46,644 nt of DNA from Telmatospirillum sp. (GTDB lineage Bacteria > Pseudomonadota > Alphaproteobacteria > Rhodospirillales > Magnetospirillaceae): the NCBI GenBank assembly GCA_009712185.1, contig WASQ01000061.1, forward strand, positions 1 to 46,644, in the 5' to 3' direction. The translations under genes were made by a program, and so were the position numbers. Of the stretch, positions 9,297 to 17,340 are shown in pieces. The notes under the pieces were generated by a model. The model had not been told where the DNA came from and searched no databases. It was given only the letters and a program-made list of their open reading frames with translations. Position 1 is the stretch's first letter. Every line of letters starts with the position of its first letter.

Positions 9297-9298
9297 CG

Positions 9299-9359
9299 CG
9301 AAGAGCACCCCGGAGCCGGTGCCACGGCCTCCGGGCACCCGCTTCGAATGGTTTTTTTT
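9299..9359 (+). terminator. Intrinsic terminator after the PilZ gene
   Basis: A layered stem-loop begins 3 bases after the stop codon: outer arms CGAAG (9299-9303) and CTTCG (9342-9346), and an inner GC-rich stem CCGGAGCCG against CGGCCTCCGG with one bulge. AATGG and then eight T (9352-9359) follow. The polarity fits the plus-strand PilZ transcript and keeps it off the convergent gene that ends at 9372. Confidence 0.75.
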
Positions 9360-9371
9360 ACACTTGGAGTC

Positions 9372-10052
9372 TCAGGTGTCCGGCGGCCGGCGAAAGGCTT
9401 TCCCCATGCCTTGTGGCGCAAGCGGAGGCAGACCGATATGCCGTTCGATCTGGTCCAGGATGATGGCCGCGGTCTCGCGGACAGGCCCCTCCGGCGCCAC
9501 CGGCAAAGCCCCGATCAGTTCCCGGAGAGCAAGATAGCCCTCCAGGATCCGTCCGTCCGGTCCATGATCGGGGGACGCGGCGACGGATCCCGTTACGACG
9601 AAGGTCAGGTCCGGCATGAAGCCGCCGGCCGTCTGATGATGCAGGCGCAGGACCACGTCGGCGCCAAGCCCGCGTCCGAAACCCAGTTGAACGATGCTTT
9701 CGCCGACATATCTCTCGCAGACGACCCAGACCCCTTCCTTCAGGGCCGGGATGACCGTCTTCTGAAGATGGTCAAGCCTCTGGGCCGCCAGAAGAAGGAG
9801 CGTGGTCGCCGGCCCCCAGTCCCAGCGCGCGGACGCGCCGAGCAATTGTCCGATCGCCGCGGCGCCGGGTGTGCCCCCCGGCTCCCGGCTCAGGATCACC
9901 TCAAGTCCGTGCCGGCAGAGACCCGCCGCGACCGAACTGGCGACAGCCCCCAGATCCCCTTCGCCTTCGATGGCGATGAAATGACCGCCCCCGGCGGCGG
10001 CGGCCCTCAATTCCTCCGGATCGCTCAGAACCCTGGAATAAAACGAGCGCAC
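9372..10052 (-). CDS. Thymidylate kinase-like protein with degenerate P-loop
   Basis: About 226 residues if read from the GTG at 10052; the frame stays open to an ATG at 10226, so the start is uncertain. It is clearly built like dTMP kinase: FIAIEGEG at the first strand, SREPGGTPG (dTMP-binding loop), LLLLAAQRLDHLQKTVIPAL, the CERY motif in place of CDRY, and GFGRGL. The Walker A segment reads EGEGDLGAVAS where active enzymes have EGxxGxGKST, so the invariant Lys and Ser/Thr are lost. Ordinary kinase activity is therefore unlikely. It may be a pseudo-enzyme or a decaying paralogue. It stands alone, convergent with the PilZ gene. Confidence 0.6.
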   Translation of the reverse strand: MRSFYSRVLSDPEELRAAAAGGGHFIAIEGEGDLGAVASSVAAGLCRHGLEVILSREPGGTPGAAAIGQLLGASARWDWGPATTLLLLAAQRLDHLQKTVIPALKEGVWVVCERYVGESIVQLGFGRGLGADVVLRLHHQTAGGFMPDLTFVVTGSVAASPDHGPDGRILEGYLALRELIGALPVAPEGPVRETAAIILDQIERHIGLPPLAPQGMGKAFRRPPDT

Positions 10053-10345
10053 GGCCGCCAATTCGCCGTCGACACCGGCGGGGCCGGCATCGACGGGCAA
10101 CTGATGGCGCTGTTTTCGAGGGACCTCTGGCACTCGGACGCTCCGCAATGGATGATGTCTGCCACATACCACGGCGCACGCTGCGGGCATAGAGCCTCGT
10201 CGGACAATCAGGCACCGGCGGCGCACCCGGGCCTCGGGGCATCGACGACGGTGGCCAACGATCGCCGATCATGATTGACTGGCGGGCATCCTCTCCGGAT
10301 CGGCTCTCTCTGCGCGCCCCGGCATCAAAGAAAGAACTGAAGACA

Positions 10346-11197
10346 ATGCGGATACCGTTTCTTCGTTGCCTGTCTTTTTGCCTCCCGGTCGTGCTGTCGT
10401 CCTGCTTCGGGCCCCCCTTACCGGAGATTCCGAAGACCTTGCCGCCAACGGCCTCGGCGACCGAATCCCCGGCCTGGGAATCGACCGATGTCGTCGTCCC
10501 GGAAAAAACGGGCGCGCCCCGCGTCACACGCTCCTATCTGGACAAAGGACTGCGCGACATCAGCATGGGCACAGGCTTCTTCGTCAGCGCCGACGGACGG
10601 CTTCTCACCAACAATCATGTGGTGGCCGGTTGTGACGGGGTAAGCGTCGAGACAACCGATGGTGCCGAGATCCTGGCCGAGGTTCTGGTCACCGATCCGG
10701 CCACCGATCTGGCTCTCGTCCATGTCGACTCCGCCGCGCCGGCGGTCGGCGCGTTCCGCGAAAAGGTGCGGATGGACGGCCGGCGCGTCGCCGTCATCGG
10801 ATATCCCAGCCGGGGCCTGCCGCGTATCCGCCCGACACTGGTTCCCGCTGCGCTGATTGGCCCCGTGACGCCGGACGGCCGGCGATTCATGCTCCAGGGC
10901 GACATCCGGCCGGGCAATAGCGGCGGCCCCATCCTCGATGACAACGCCCTCGTCGTCGGCGTTGTCTACGGCAAGATCAATTCTGTCCTGGTCTTCCAGA
11001 ACACGGGCCGGAATGTCGATGATATCGGGTTCGCCATCACCAACGAAGCCGCCCTGTCCTTTCTCGCGAAAAACGGCGTTCAGGCCCGGACAGAGGCCTA
11101 TGACCGGAAACGGGATGATACCGCACTGTTCGATGACGGCCGCCGGTTCATCGCCCGGGTCATCTGTTGGGGACATCCCGGCAATTCGGGCCATTAG
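10346..11197 (+). CDS. Trypsin-like serine protease, predicted lipoprotein
   Basis: A 283-residue protein with a signal sequence ending in lipobox LSSC (Cys20), a Pro-rich linker, and a trypsin/DegP-type protease domain. The triad is visible: His91 in LLTNNHVVAGC, Asp121 in PATDLALV, and Ser192 in GDIRPGNSGGP. There is no PDZ domain, so it is a minimal envelope protease tethered to a membrane. The start at 10346 places the lipobox correctly; the longer frame upstream would bury the signal. Its substrate is unknown. It is transcribed alone and followed by a hairpin at 11206. Confidence 0.83.
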   Translation: MRIPFLRCLSFCLPVVLSSCFGPPLPEIPKTLPPTASATESPAWESTDVVVPEKTGAPRVTRSYLDKGLRDISMGTGFFVSADGRLLTNNHVVAGCDGVSVETTDGAEILAEVLVTDPATDLALVHVDSAAPAVGAFREKVRMDGRRVAVIGYPSRGLPRIRPTLVPAALIGPVTPDGRRFMLQGDIRPGNSGGPILDDNALVVGVVYGKINSVLVFQNTGRNVDDIGFAITNEAALSFLAKNGVQARTEAYDRKRDDTALFDDGRRFIARVICWGHPGNSGH

Positions 11198-11205
11198 AGC
11201 GACGA

Positions 11206-11222
11206 GCGTCACGTTCTGACGC
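11206..11222 (+). terminator. Hairpin after the protease gene
   Basis: GCGTCA (11206-11211) and TGACGC (11217-11222) pair around CGTTC, 8 bases after the stop codon, followed by CCCCTTT. The T-run is short, so termination strength is uncertain. The stem is the same GCGTCA/TGACGC type as the hairpin at 29-49. Confidence 0.5.
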
Positions 11223-11394
11223 CCCCTTTCCGGCGCCGGCCTGGCCGCGTGGTCACCCGGCAGGAGCTTCGGCATCAGGGCGCGGCACGATCCTGTCGCG
11301 CCGAAGTCCGAAGGGAAAACGTCAAACAGGGGTGACGGGGAAACCGGCGGTTTGTATGTTCTCGATCCCGACAGCATGAGGAGGCGCACGCGAC

Positions 11395-12339
11395 ATGCCC
11401 AGATATCTGATCACCGGAGGATGCGGATTCATCGGCGGCCATCTGGCCGACCGCCTGATGGCATCCGGTCACGACGTCGCCGTCCTCGACGACATGTCCA
11501 CCGGGAAGCGGGAAAACCTGCCGGAGGGGGTCGAACTGACGGTGGGCGATATCGCCGACCAGGATACGGTCATGCGCGTTATGGATGGAGCCGACGGATG
11601 CTTTCATCTGGCCGCCGTCGCCTCCGTCCAGAAGGCAAACGAGGATTGGTGCGGAACCCACCGGACCAATCTCACCGGCACCATCGTCATCTTGGATTCC
11701 GCCCGCCGCCTGGGACGGATTCCCGTGGTCTACGCCTCTTCGGCCGCCGTCTTCGGCGACAATCCGGCCCTGCCGCTGGACGAAAACTCTGCGGTCCGCC
11801 CTCTCAGCGCCTATGGCGCCGATAAGCTCGGATGCGAACTCCATGCCCGTGTGGCGACACACGTCCATGGCGTGCCGACGACGGGATTCCGGTTTTTCAA
11901 CGTCTTCGGTCCCAGACAGGATCCCGCCTCTCCCTATTCCGGCGTGATCTCGATCTTCATCGACCGTCTGCGCCGGGGGCTTCCCGTCACGGTGTTCGGC
12001 GACGGGCTGCAAAGCCGCGATTTCATTTATGTCAGCGATGTCGTCGACCATCTGATCGCCGCCATGCGCAACCCGGGCGACGAGGCTCGGATCTTTCACG
12101 CCTGCACCGGCCGCTCCACCACCCTTCTGGACCTGATCGAGGTGCTTGGAACGCTTCTTGGCGCCAAGCCGGACATTCGTTTTGCGGAACCCCGCGCCGG
12201 GGATATCCGCTATTCGCTCGGCGCACCGGGGCATGCCATTGCGACCCTGGGCGTCGAGGCGCGGACAACCCTCGCCCAGGGACTGGCGGAAACGCTGGCC
12301 TGGATGGAAGGGCAAAGCAGGGGATCCGAACGTCGATAA
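11395..12339 (+). CDS. NAD-dependent sugar-nucleotide epimerase/dehydratase
   Basis: A 314-residue extended short-chain dehydrogenase of the GalE type. The NAD-binding motif TGGCGFIGG is at residues 7-15. The catalytic set is Ser115/116 in YASSAAVFGD and Tyr140-x3-Lys144 in SAYGADK. FNVFGPRQDP and GDGLQSRDFIYVSDV are the usual family signatures. It probably interconverts a UDP-sugar for surface polysaccharide; the exact sugar cannot be read from sequence. The ATG has GGAGG 10 bases upstream. Its TAA stop overlaps the ATG of the metallophosphatase gene (TAATG), so the two are translationally coupled. Confidence 0.82.
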   Translation: MPRYLITGGCGFIGGHLADRLMASGHDVAVLDDMSTGKRENLPEGVELTVGDIADQDTVMRVMDGADGCFHLAAVASVQKANEDWCGTHRTNLTGTIVILDSARRLGRIPVVYASSAAVFGDNPALPLDENSAVRPLSAYGADKLGCELHARVATHVHGVPTTGFRFFNVFGPRQDPASPYSGVISIFIDRLRRGLPVTVFGDGLQSRDFIYVSDVVDHLIAAMRNPGDEARIFHACTGRSTTLLDLIEVLGTLLGAKPDIRFAEPRAGDIRYSLGAPGHAIATLGVEARTTLAQGLAETLAWMEGQSRGSERR

Positions 12340-13166
12340 TGCTGAAACGTCTTGTGTGCCCCTCCCCCCGCGGGCGCCCGGCCGTTCCGGCCCCGACCCT
12401 GTTTCGCATCCCTTCCGGCCTCAGGCTTTACGCCATCGGCGACATTCACGGCCGTTCAGACCTTCTGGACGAACTGCTGGACGCGGTCCGGTCCGACGCG
12501 CTGGCCGCTGCCGACCGGGGAGAAACCCCCGTCGTGATCTTCCTGGGCGACTATGTCGATCGGGGTCCCGACAGCAGAGGCGTCCTCGACCGGCTGTCGG
12601 CGCTGACCAGGGATGTCATTGACTGGCGCTTCCTGGAGGGCAATCACGAGATGGCGATGCGGGCCTTCATGGCCGACCCCGTCGCCCAGCAGGGATGGTT
12701 GCGTTTCGGCGGCGCCCCCACTCTGAGGAGCTATGGCATCGATGTCCCGGCGTCCGCGCCCTCCGAACGGTGGCTGATCGATGCCGGCGCCGAATTGTTC
12801 CGCCGACTGCCCTCGTCCCACCATTACTTCCTCGATCACCTGGACCTGTTGCTGGAGTGGGGAGACTATGCCTTCGTCCATGCCGGCGTCCGCCCCGGCG
12901 TCCCCCTGGCGGCACAGTCGCGCGCCGACCTCCTGACCATCCGCAAACCCTTCATCGCGTCTCGCGACTGGCACGGCAAACGGATCGTCCACGGACATAC
13001 CGTGACACCCCGGCCGGTCGTCACCCCGAGACGCGTGGGAATCGATACGGGGGCCTATGCGTCAGGACGCCTGACCTGCGTGCTGTTGAAAGACGCCGAA
13101 TGCCTGTTCCTCGAAACCTGCGAGGACGGATATGGCGTGCGCTGGCTGGACCCGGTTCAGACGTGA
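12339..13166 (+). CDS. Metallophosphoesterase (PrpA-like Ser/Thr protein phosphatase family)
   Basis: A 275-residue calcineurin-like phosphoesterase with all core motifs: GDIHG (34-38), GDYVDRG, GNHE, and the later metal-binding His residues in VHAG and VHGHT. The layout matches bacterial PrpA/PrpB-type and ApaH-like phosphatases, so the substrate could be phosphoprotein or a dinucleotide. The first 27 residues are a Pro/Arg-rich extension. The start codon overlaps the stop of the epimerase gene. Linkage to the epimerase suggests, as inference only, a role in polysaccharide control. Confidence 0.8.
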   Translation: MLKRLVCPSPRGRPAVPAPTLFRIPSGLRLYAIGDIHGRSDLLDELLDAVRSDALAAADRGETPVVIFLGDYVDRGPDSRGVLDRLSALTRDVIDWRFLEGNHEMAMRAFMADPVAQQGWLRFGGAPTLRSYGIDVPASAPSERWLIDAGAELFRRLPSSHHYFLDHLDLLLEWGDYAFVHAGVRPGVPLAAQSRADLLTIRKPFIASRDWHGKRIVHGHTVTPRPVVTPRRVGIDTGAYASGRLTCVLLKDAECLFLETCEDGYGVRWLDPVQT

Positions 13167-13190
13167 CCGCGGTCGCCACCGGACGGCCGC

Positions 13191-14333
13191 TCAGGACGCG
13201 GCCGCCCCGGCGATTGCCGACGACCCGAACTCGGGTGCCGCGGTCTCCTCTGGTCCCATCGACTCGATCAGCAGATCGCGGAATTTCCCCAGAAGATCCT
13301 GATCAAGCGCCTCCTTCATGTCCGTCGCCATGATGTCCAGAGCCAGATAGGCCTTCATGGTCCGCCGGTAGGGACGACGGTCGGTCAGCGCGCAGAACAC
13401 GTCGATGATCCCGGCCATGCGCGCGAGCTGATTGAGTTCCCTCCCCTTCAGGCCACGCGGATATCCCGACCCATCCAGCCGTTCGTGATGGTGCAGGACG
13501 ATGGTCGCAACCCCTTTGGGAATGGACTCGCTTGCCGACAGGATCTTTTCCGCCACGCTGACATGGCTGCGCAGCAGGATCATCTCCTCGGCGCTGAGAC
13601 GGCCCTGTTTGTTCAGCAGTTCACGCGAAATCGCCATTTTCCCGATGTCATGAATCAGTCCGCCGCTTGCCACCAGAACCTGCTGGTCGCGCGACAGACC
13701 GATGGCCCTGCCGAACATCGACAACAGCGTCGCGAACCGAAGAGAGTGCACATAGGTGAAATTGTCGTGGTCACGGATCCGTTCGAGAAGCGGGGCGAAA
13801 TCGTCGTTATGAACGGCATCAACGATGGCCGAACAGGGATCGGCGATGGCCGCGAAGGATAGAGGCGCGCCGCCGGCCATCTGGTCCGCGATGCTGTTGA
13901 ACACCGACAGGGTTCCCTCCAGGGCTTTGCGCTGCACCGGAGGAAGCTGAATCCAGGACTTTTCGACCGAGCCGTTCACCTGCCGGGAAATCGCATTGAT
14001 CAATGCGCTGCGGCGATAGGGTTTGACCAGATGGTCACGGATGCCGAGATCCCGGATCGTATCCCAGGTCCGCATATCCTCATTGTCGACGACGAACAGA
14101 ACCGGAATCCGGGACAGTCCCGCCTCGCGGCGCAGATCCCGGATGAAGGTCGCGCCACTGCCCGTTCCGACGTGCTGACCGACAAGAATCAACTTCGGTG
14201 CCGACACCAGCATACCGGCCAGGGCGCTGGACTGGTCGGCATAAGGGTGGACCGTGTAGAAGGAAAGGAGCGCCTGGGCGACCTCGTCCCTGTGCTGGCT
14301 GTTGCCATCCACCACCGCGACAATATGCTTCAC
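13191..14333 (-). CDS. HD-GYP phosphodiesterase-like protein with degenerate receiver domain
   Basis: A 380-residue protein with an N-terminal receiver-like domain (1-120) and a C-terminal HD-GYP domain (about 185-350). The HD-GYP signature is intact: HDIGK (228-232) and HHERLDGSGYP (282-292), consistent with cyclic di-GMP hydrolysis. The receiver keeps the late Lys (VKPY, Lys104) but has Gly52 in LILVGQH where the phospho-accepting Asp should be, and only one acidic residue at the start (VVDG). Phosphorylation control is thus unlikely. The start is a GTG at 14333 preceded by AAGGAAAGG. It could oppose cyclic di-GMP signalling to the PilZ protein. Confidence 0.83.
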   Translation of the reverse strand: MKHIVAVVDGNSQHRDEVAQALLSFYTVHPYADQSSALAGMLVSAPKLILVGQHVGTGSGATFIRDLRREAGLSRIPVLFVVDNEDMRTWDTIRDLGIRDHLVKPYRRSALINAISRQVNGSVEKSWIQLPPVQRKALEGTLSVFNSIADQMAGGAPLSFAAIADPCSAIVDAVHNDDFAPLLERIRDHDNFTYVHSLRFATLLSMFGRAIGLSRDQQVLVASGGLIHDIGKMAISRELLNKQGRLSAEEMILLRSHVSVAEKILSASESIPKGVATIVLHHHERLDGSGYPRGLKGRELNQLARMAGIIDVFCALTDRRPYRRTMKAYLALDIMATDMKEALDQDLLGKFRDLLIESMGPEETAAPEFGSSAIAGAAAS

Positions 14334-14568
14334 GCCGGCCCCTTTCCTTCGCGATATGTTCGGCAGGCAGGCGGGTCAGCGCGACAGAGCGCGAGCGGAC
14401 TCCCTTTTCCGCTGCAACCACCGCAGATCGAAATTACTATCGCCGATTTTCCTGCGGGCATTTTGTACAGTATGTCGGTATTCAGTTACAGAGAAAATAA
14501 TGATTTATCGCCTGATATCTTCTTTCTCCGGGGATTCGTAACGTTATCGGGGGCTCTTTTGCTTTCGC

Positions 14569-15426
14569 TCAAGTCCCTGCCTCTCGCCGGCGGCCCGTTC
14601 CCCGATGGGCGGCCACCACATAGGCCTCCATCGGCGCCGCCAGACCGTCGTCGTCCCTGTAGGGACCAAGCTCTGCGATGATCCCGTCGAACAGGGACGC
14701 GCGATCACTGTCATCCAATGCGGCGATCTCCGCGGCCATCGGGAAGACCGAAAGATAGCCGGATAGGAACGTCTGAAGCGAGGGATGGCGCGCCATTCGC
14801 GCCTCAAGCCGGATGTGGATCCCGTCGAATCCGGCACCCGCCAACAGCGACCTCAAGGTGTCGGGGTCATGAAGCGAGCAGGACGCATGAAAGACGCCTT
14901 CCGCCCTGGCGCCGAAGCGCCGGCCCAGGGCGCCGCAAACCGCCGACAGGACGGGACAGCGGTCCAATGACCTCCAGACGCTGAGAAGGACACGCCCCCC
15001 GGGACGCAGGACCCTGGCCATCTCCCGCAACGCGCCCGGACGGTCGGGGAAAAACTGAAGCCCCTGCTGGCACAGAACGACATCGAAGGAACCTGACGCA
15101 GCAGGAATGTGGCTGGCATCCCCCTCGCTCCACCGGATCGCGTCCAGCCCCGCGGCCACCGCATATGTCCGGGCCGCCCGGAGCATCCCGCGATCCCGGT
15201 CGACGCCGGTCACCTCTCCGGCCGGCCCCAGAACCTTTCCGGCCTCCCGGCTGACGACACCCGTCCCGCAAGCCAGTTCAAGCACCCTCTCCCCCGGTGA
15301 CAACGCCGCCATCGTCACCAAATTTCGCGCCCATCCCCCCATCCAGGCCGGAACGATGTAACGTTCGTACGCGTCGGGGCCGCTTTCGGCGATCTGCCAT
15401 CCGGTCTGTTCCATCAGGTCCGCCAT
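14569..15426 (-). CDS. Class I SAM-dependent methyltransferase (UbiE-like)
   Basis: A 285-residue cytoplasmic methyltransferase. Motif I is VLELACGTGVVS, followed by the acidic strand EVTGVDRD, motif GDASHIP and DVVLCQQGLQFFPDR, then LRPGGRVLLSVW. The class is clear, the substrate is not; small-molecule targets such as quinones or lipids are common in this class. Several in-frame starts exist (15525, 15438, 15426). I chose 15426 because GGAG lies 6 bases before it. It is not tightly linked to its neighbours. Confidence 0.75.
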   Translation of the reverse strand: MADLMEQTGWQIAESGPDAYERYIVPAWMGGWARNLVTMAALSPGERVLELACGTGVVSREAGKVLGPAGEVTGVDRDRGMLRAARTYAVAAGLDAIRWSEGDASHIPAASGSFDVVLCQQGLQFFPDRPGALREMARVLRPGGRVLLSVWRSLDRCPVLSAVCGALGRRFGARAEGVFHASCSLHDPDTLRSLLAGAGFDGIHIRLEARMARHPSLQTFLSGYLSVFPMAAEIAALDDSDRASLFDGIIAELGPYRDDDGLAAPMEAYVVAAHRGTGRRREAGT

Positions 15427-15837
15427 TCCCCTCTCCATCCTTCCGATGTCATTCCGGGGCGACAGGGCGCCCCTGATCTCCCCGACAATTTCAAAACCCT
15501 CGCGCACGGGCGGGGCCGTTCGCATCGGACCATCAACTCTCTGAATTGCGTTGAGAATCCGGCAGGTGACGAGGAGGCCCTCTGTCAGATTTTCACCACT
15601 CCTGCATTGACACAAACATAAGAGTCACAAGGCAGCTCAACGCACTTAAGCCCCGGCGGCCTTTGGGTGTTGAAAAAGCGGAGGAAATGCCGACGTCCGG
15701 AATCGCCCGACCACAGGCACACAGGCCTGTGCCGATGCTTTTTTTTCAAATCCCGGACGCCCGCTCCACTCCTCTTTCGGGGGACTCGTCTGCCGGATTT
15801 CTGATCACGAGCCGGTGCTTCGCTGGAATACCGGTCC
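15427..15837. other. Intergenic region with a plus-strand terminator
   Basis: There are 411 bases between the methyltransferase start and the next minus-strand stop. I see no convincing coding region. The notable element is a terminator-like structure at 15712-15746 facing right, although both flanking genes run left. Confidence 0.5.
15712..15746 (+). terminator. Orphan rightward intrinsic terminator
   Basis: CACAGGC (15712-15718) and GCCTGTG (15725-15731) form a 7-base GC-rich stem; an alternative GGCACA/TGTGCC pairing is also possible. Eight T follow at 15739-15746 after a 7-base spacer. On the plus strand no gene ends here, so it would terminate an unannotated transcript, possibly a small RNA that starts around 15540-15650. 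The spacer between stem and T-run is longer than ideal. Confidence 0.45.
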
Positions 15838-16836
15838 TCAGGCTTCCTGCCCGCCGGTGTCACGCAGCACCATATAAACCAGAGTTTGGTTAAGCAACCG
15901 GTAGGCTATCTCGCCGAAGGTGATCGGACCGATGAAATCCCCAGTCCGCTTCCCGTCCAGGCGTCCATAAATGAAGTTCTGAATGCAATTCATCGACAGG
16001 GTCGGATCGACCCTTGTTCTGCCGATCTCAAGGGCAAGCGCCGCCTCGTAATCGTCGAGCGGCCGCGCCAGACGGTAGTCAACATCCGGAAACAGCGGCG
16101 CGTAGAAATCGACGCAGCCTTCCCGGGACAGGATAGATTTGATCGACACATTGACCATCGCGCCCGAATAGTTGGCCACCAGAGGAAGCTGGCCGTCGAT
16201 TCCCTTGTCGGCGAAATAGTCCGTAAGCATAACGTCACGCCCGTTGACGCGCGCCTTGTGAATTCTGAAACCGGCATGATCGACCGTAATGGTATCGCCA
16301 TCCCCTTGCGTGAACGGATTGACGATCCCGACCTCCGCCGAGATATTGTCCACAAGGACTGCGTGCAGGCAAAGGGCGGCGTCGCCGGACCAGCGCCCCG
16401 TCCGGCCGTCAACGACCTTCGGTGTCACCTGACCGAACTCCCCCAGAGCGACGCCGGAAATCCATCCGACCAGCGGACGGTCGAACACCCCCCGATAGCC
16501 CGGAACGGTTTCCGCGAAAACGTGATGAACCCGGGAGAATGCGGGAATGATGATGAAGGAAAAGCCGTGATTGGGCTCGTCCTCAAGAATACGCGGCAAA
16601 TCGTCTTCGTCGTAGAAGCGGGTACTGAAGGAGATGACCGAGCCGGGCAACGTACTGGCGAATATTTTATCGCGGGTCATGGTTCCGCCCTCCTCCCCGA
16701 TAAAATAAGGGATGGTTCCCCCAACCCAGTTTCCCCGGTGTACCCGCCGAAGCAACATCTCGTCACCTGCCAGCAACAGCCTTTCGCCGGCAACGATGAG
16801 GGCATTGACCTCGTCCACCGAAAGCATCGCTCGCAT
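15838..16836 (-). CDS. Uncharacterised conserved-looking protein, 332 aa
   Basis: I cannot assign a function; it may belong to an uncharacterised DUF family. The protein is soluble with no signal peptide. It contains a Gly/Phe-rich segment RGNWVGGTIPYFIGEEGGTM near residues 34-53, hydrophobic FSFIIIPAFS, and WISGVALGEFG. Codon use matches the neighbours and no frame damage is seen, so it is a real gene. Its ATG overlaps the TAA of the small gene upstream (TAATG), making the two an obligate pair. It has no obvious link to the flanking methyltransferase or outer-membrane protein gene. Confidence 0.7.
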   Translation of the reverse strand: MRAMLSVDEVNALIVAGERLLLAGDEMLLRRVHRGNWVGGTIPYFIGEEGGTMTRDKIFASTLPGSVISFSTRFYDEDDLPRILEDEPNHGFSFIIIPAFSRVHHVFAETVPGYRGVFDRPLVGWISGVALGEFGQVTPKVVDGRTGRWSGDAALCLHAVLVDNISAEVGIVNPFTQGDGDTITVDHAGFRIHKARVNGRDVMLTDYFADKGIDGQLPLVANYSGAMVNVSIKSILSREGCVDFYAPLFPDVDYRLARPLDDYEAALALEIGRTRVDPTLSMNCIQNFIYGRLDGKRTGDFIGPITFGEIAYRLLNQTLVYMVLRDTGGQEA

Positions 16837-17072
16837 TACTTCGACTCCTGCCCAAAAATGGCTTCGATATCCTTCTGCGCCAGCTTTTCATTCTTCTTGA
16901 AGAATGCATAAGCCTCGTCGATCAGTTGGCCAATGCTTTCAGAGGACGGATCGATCTTCGCGCGCCCCGTCACCCGCGTAATAAAGAATTTCGTCGCCAG
17001 AAGCGTGAAAGACACCTTCACCTTTCCGCAAACGAGTTCTTTCCATCTGGGATGAGTCTTCGGTGGCAGCAT
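16836..17072 (-). CDS. Small protein of unknown function, 78 aa
   Basis: A 78-residue Lys-rich protein (MLPPKTHPRWKELVCGKVKV at the start) with a predicted helical C-terminus (SIGQLIDEAYAFFKKNEKLAQKDIEAIFG). It has no signal peptide and no motif I can name. GGGGA lies 9 to 10 bases before the ATG. It overlaps the following 332-aa gene by one base, so the two proteins probably act together. Confidence 0.65.
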   Translation of the reverse strand: MLPPKTHPRWKELVCGKVKVSFTLLATKFFITRVTGRAKIDPSSESIGQLIDEAYAFFKKNEKLAQKDIEAIFGQESK

Positions 17073-17284
17073 CTGGTTTTGTTCCCCATGGTGACAATCG
17101 AATAGACGGCCAGCTGCGTTTCACCGGATTATCCGCGCATTTCCCGTCCGAGGGTAAGCTCATTATCCCTGGACACACCTTTTCGCCCAGCTTGCATCGA
17201 ACCGGCGTCCCGGCCGCGGCCTTTCAGGCTTGCCGGGACGTCGGTCTCGGGATGACGGCACTCTGACGGAAGTGCGGTGGACGC

Positions 17285-17314
17285 CTGACGAATGGCGGTA
17301 ACGCCATCCGTCAG
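17285..17314 (-). terminator. GNRA-loop hairpin after the outer-membrane protein gene
   Basis: Arms CTGACG-A-ATGGCG (17285-17297) and CGCCAT-C-CGTCAG (17302-17314) give a 13-position stem with a single A/C mismatch and a GTAA loop as read on the plus strand. It starts 27 bases past the stop codon of the minus-strand gene ending at 17341. There is no T-run, so it may mark a Rho-dependent end or protect the message. Confidence 0.5.
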
Positions 17315-17340
17315 AGCTCCGCCTTTCACATCATGGCCGG

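Noticed and set aside
9372-10226. An ordinary functional tmk gene.
   Set aside because: The Walker A Lys and Ser/Thr are missing, so normal phosphotransfer is not expected.
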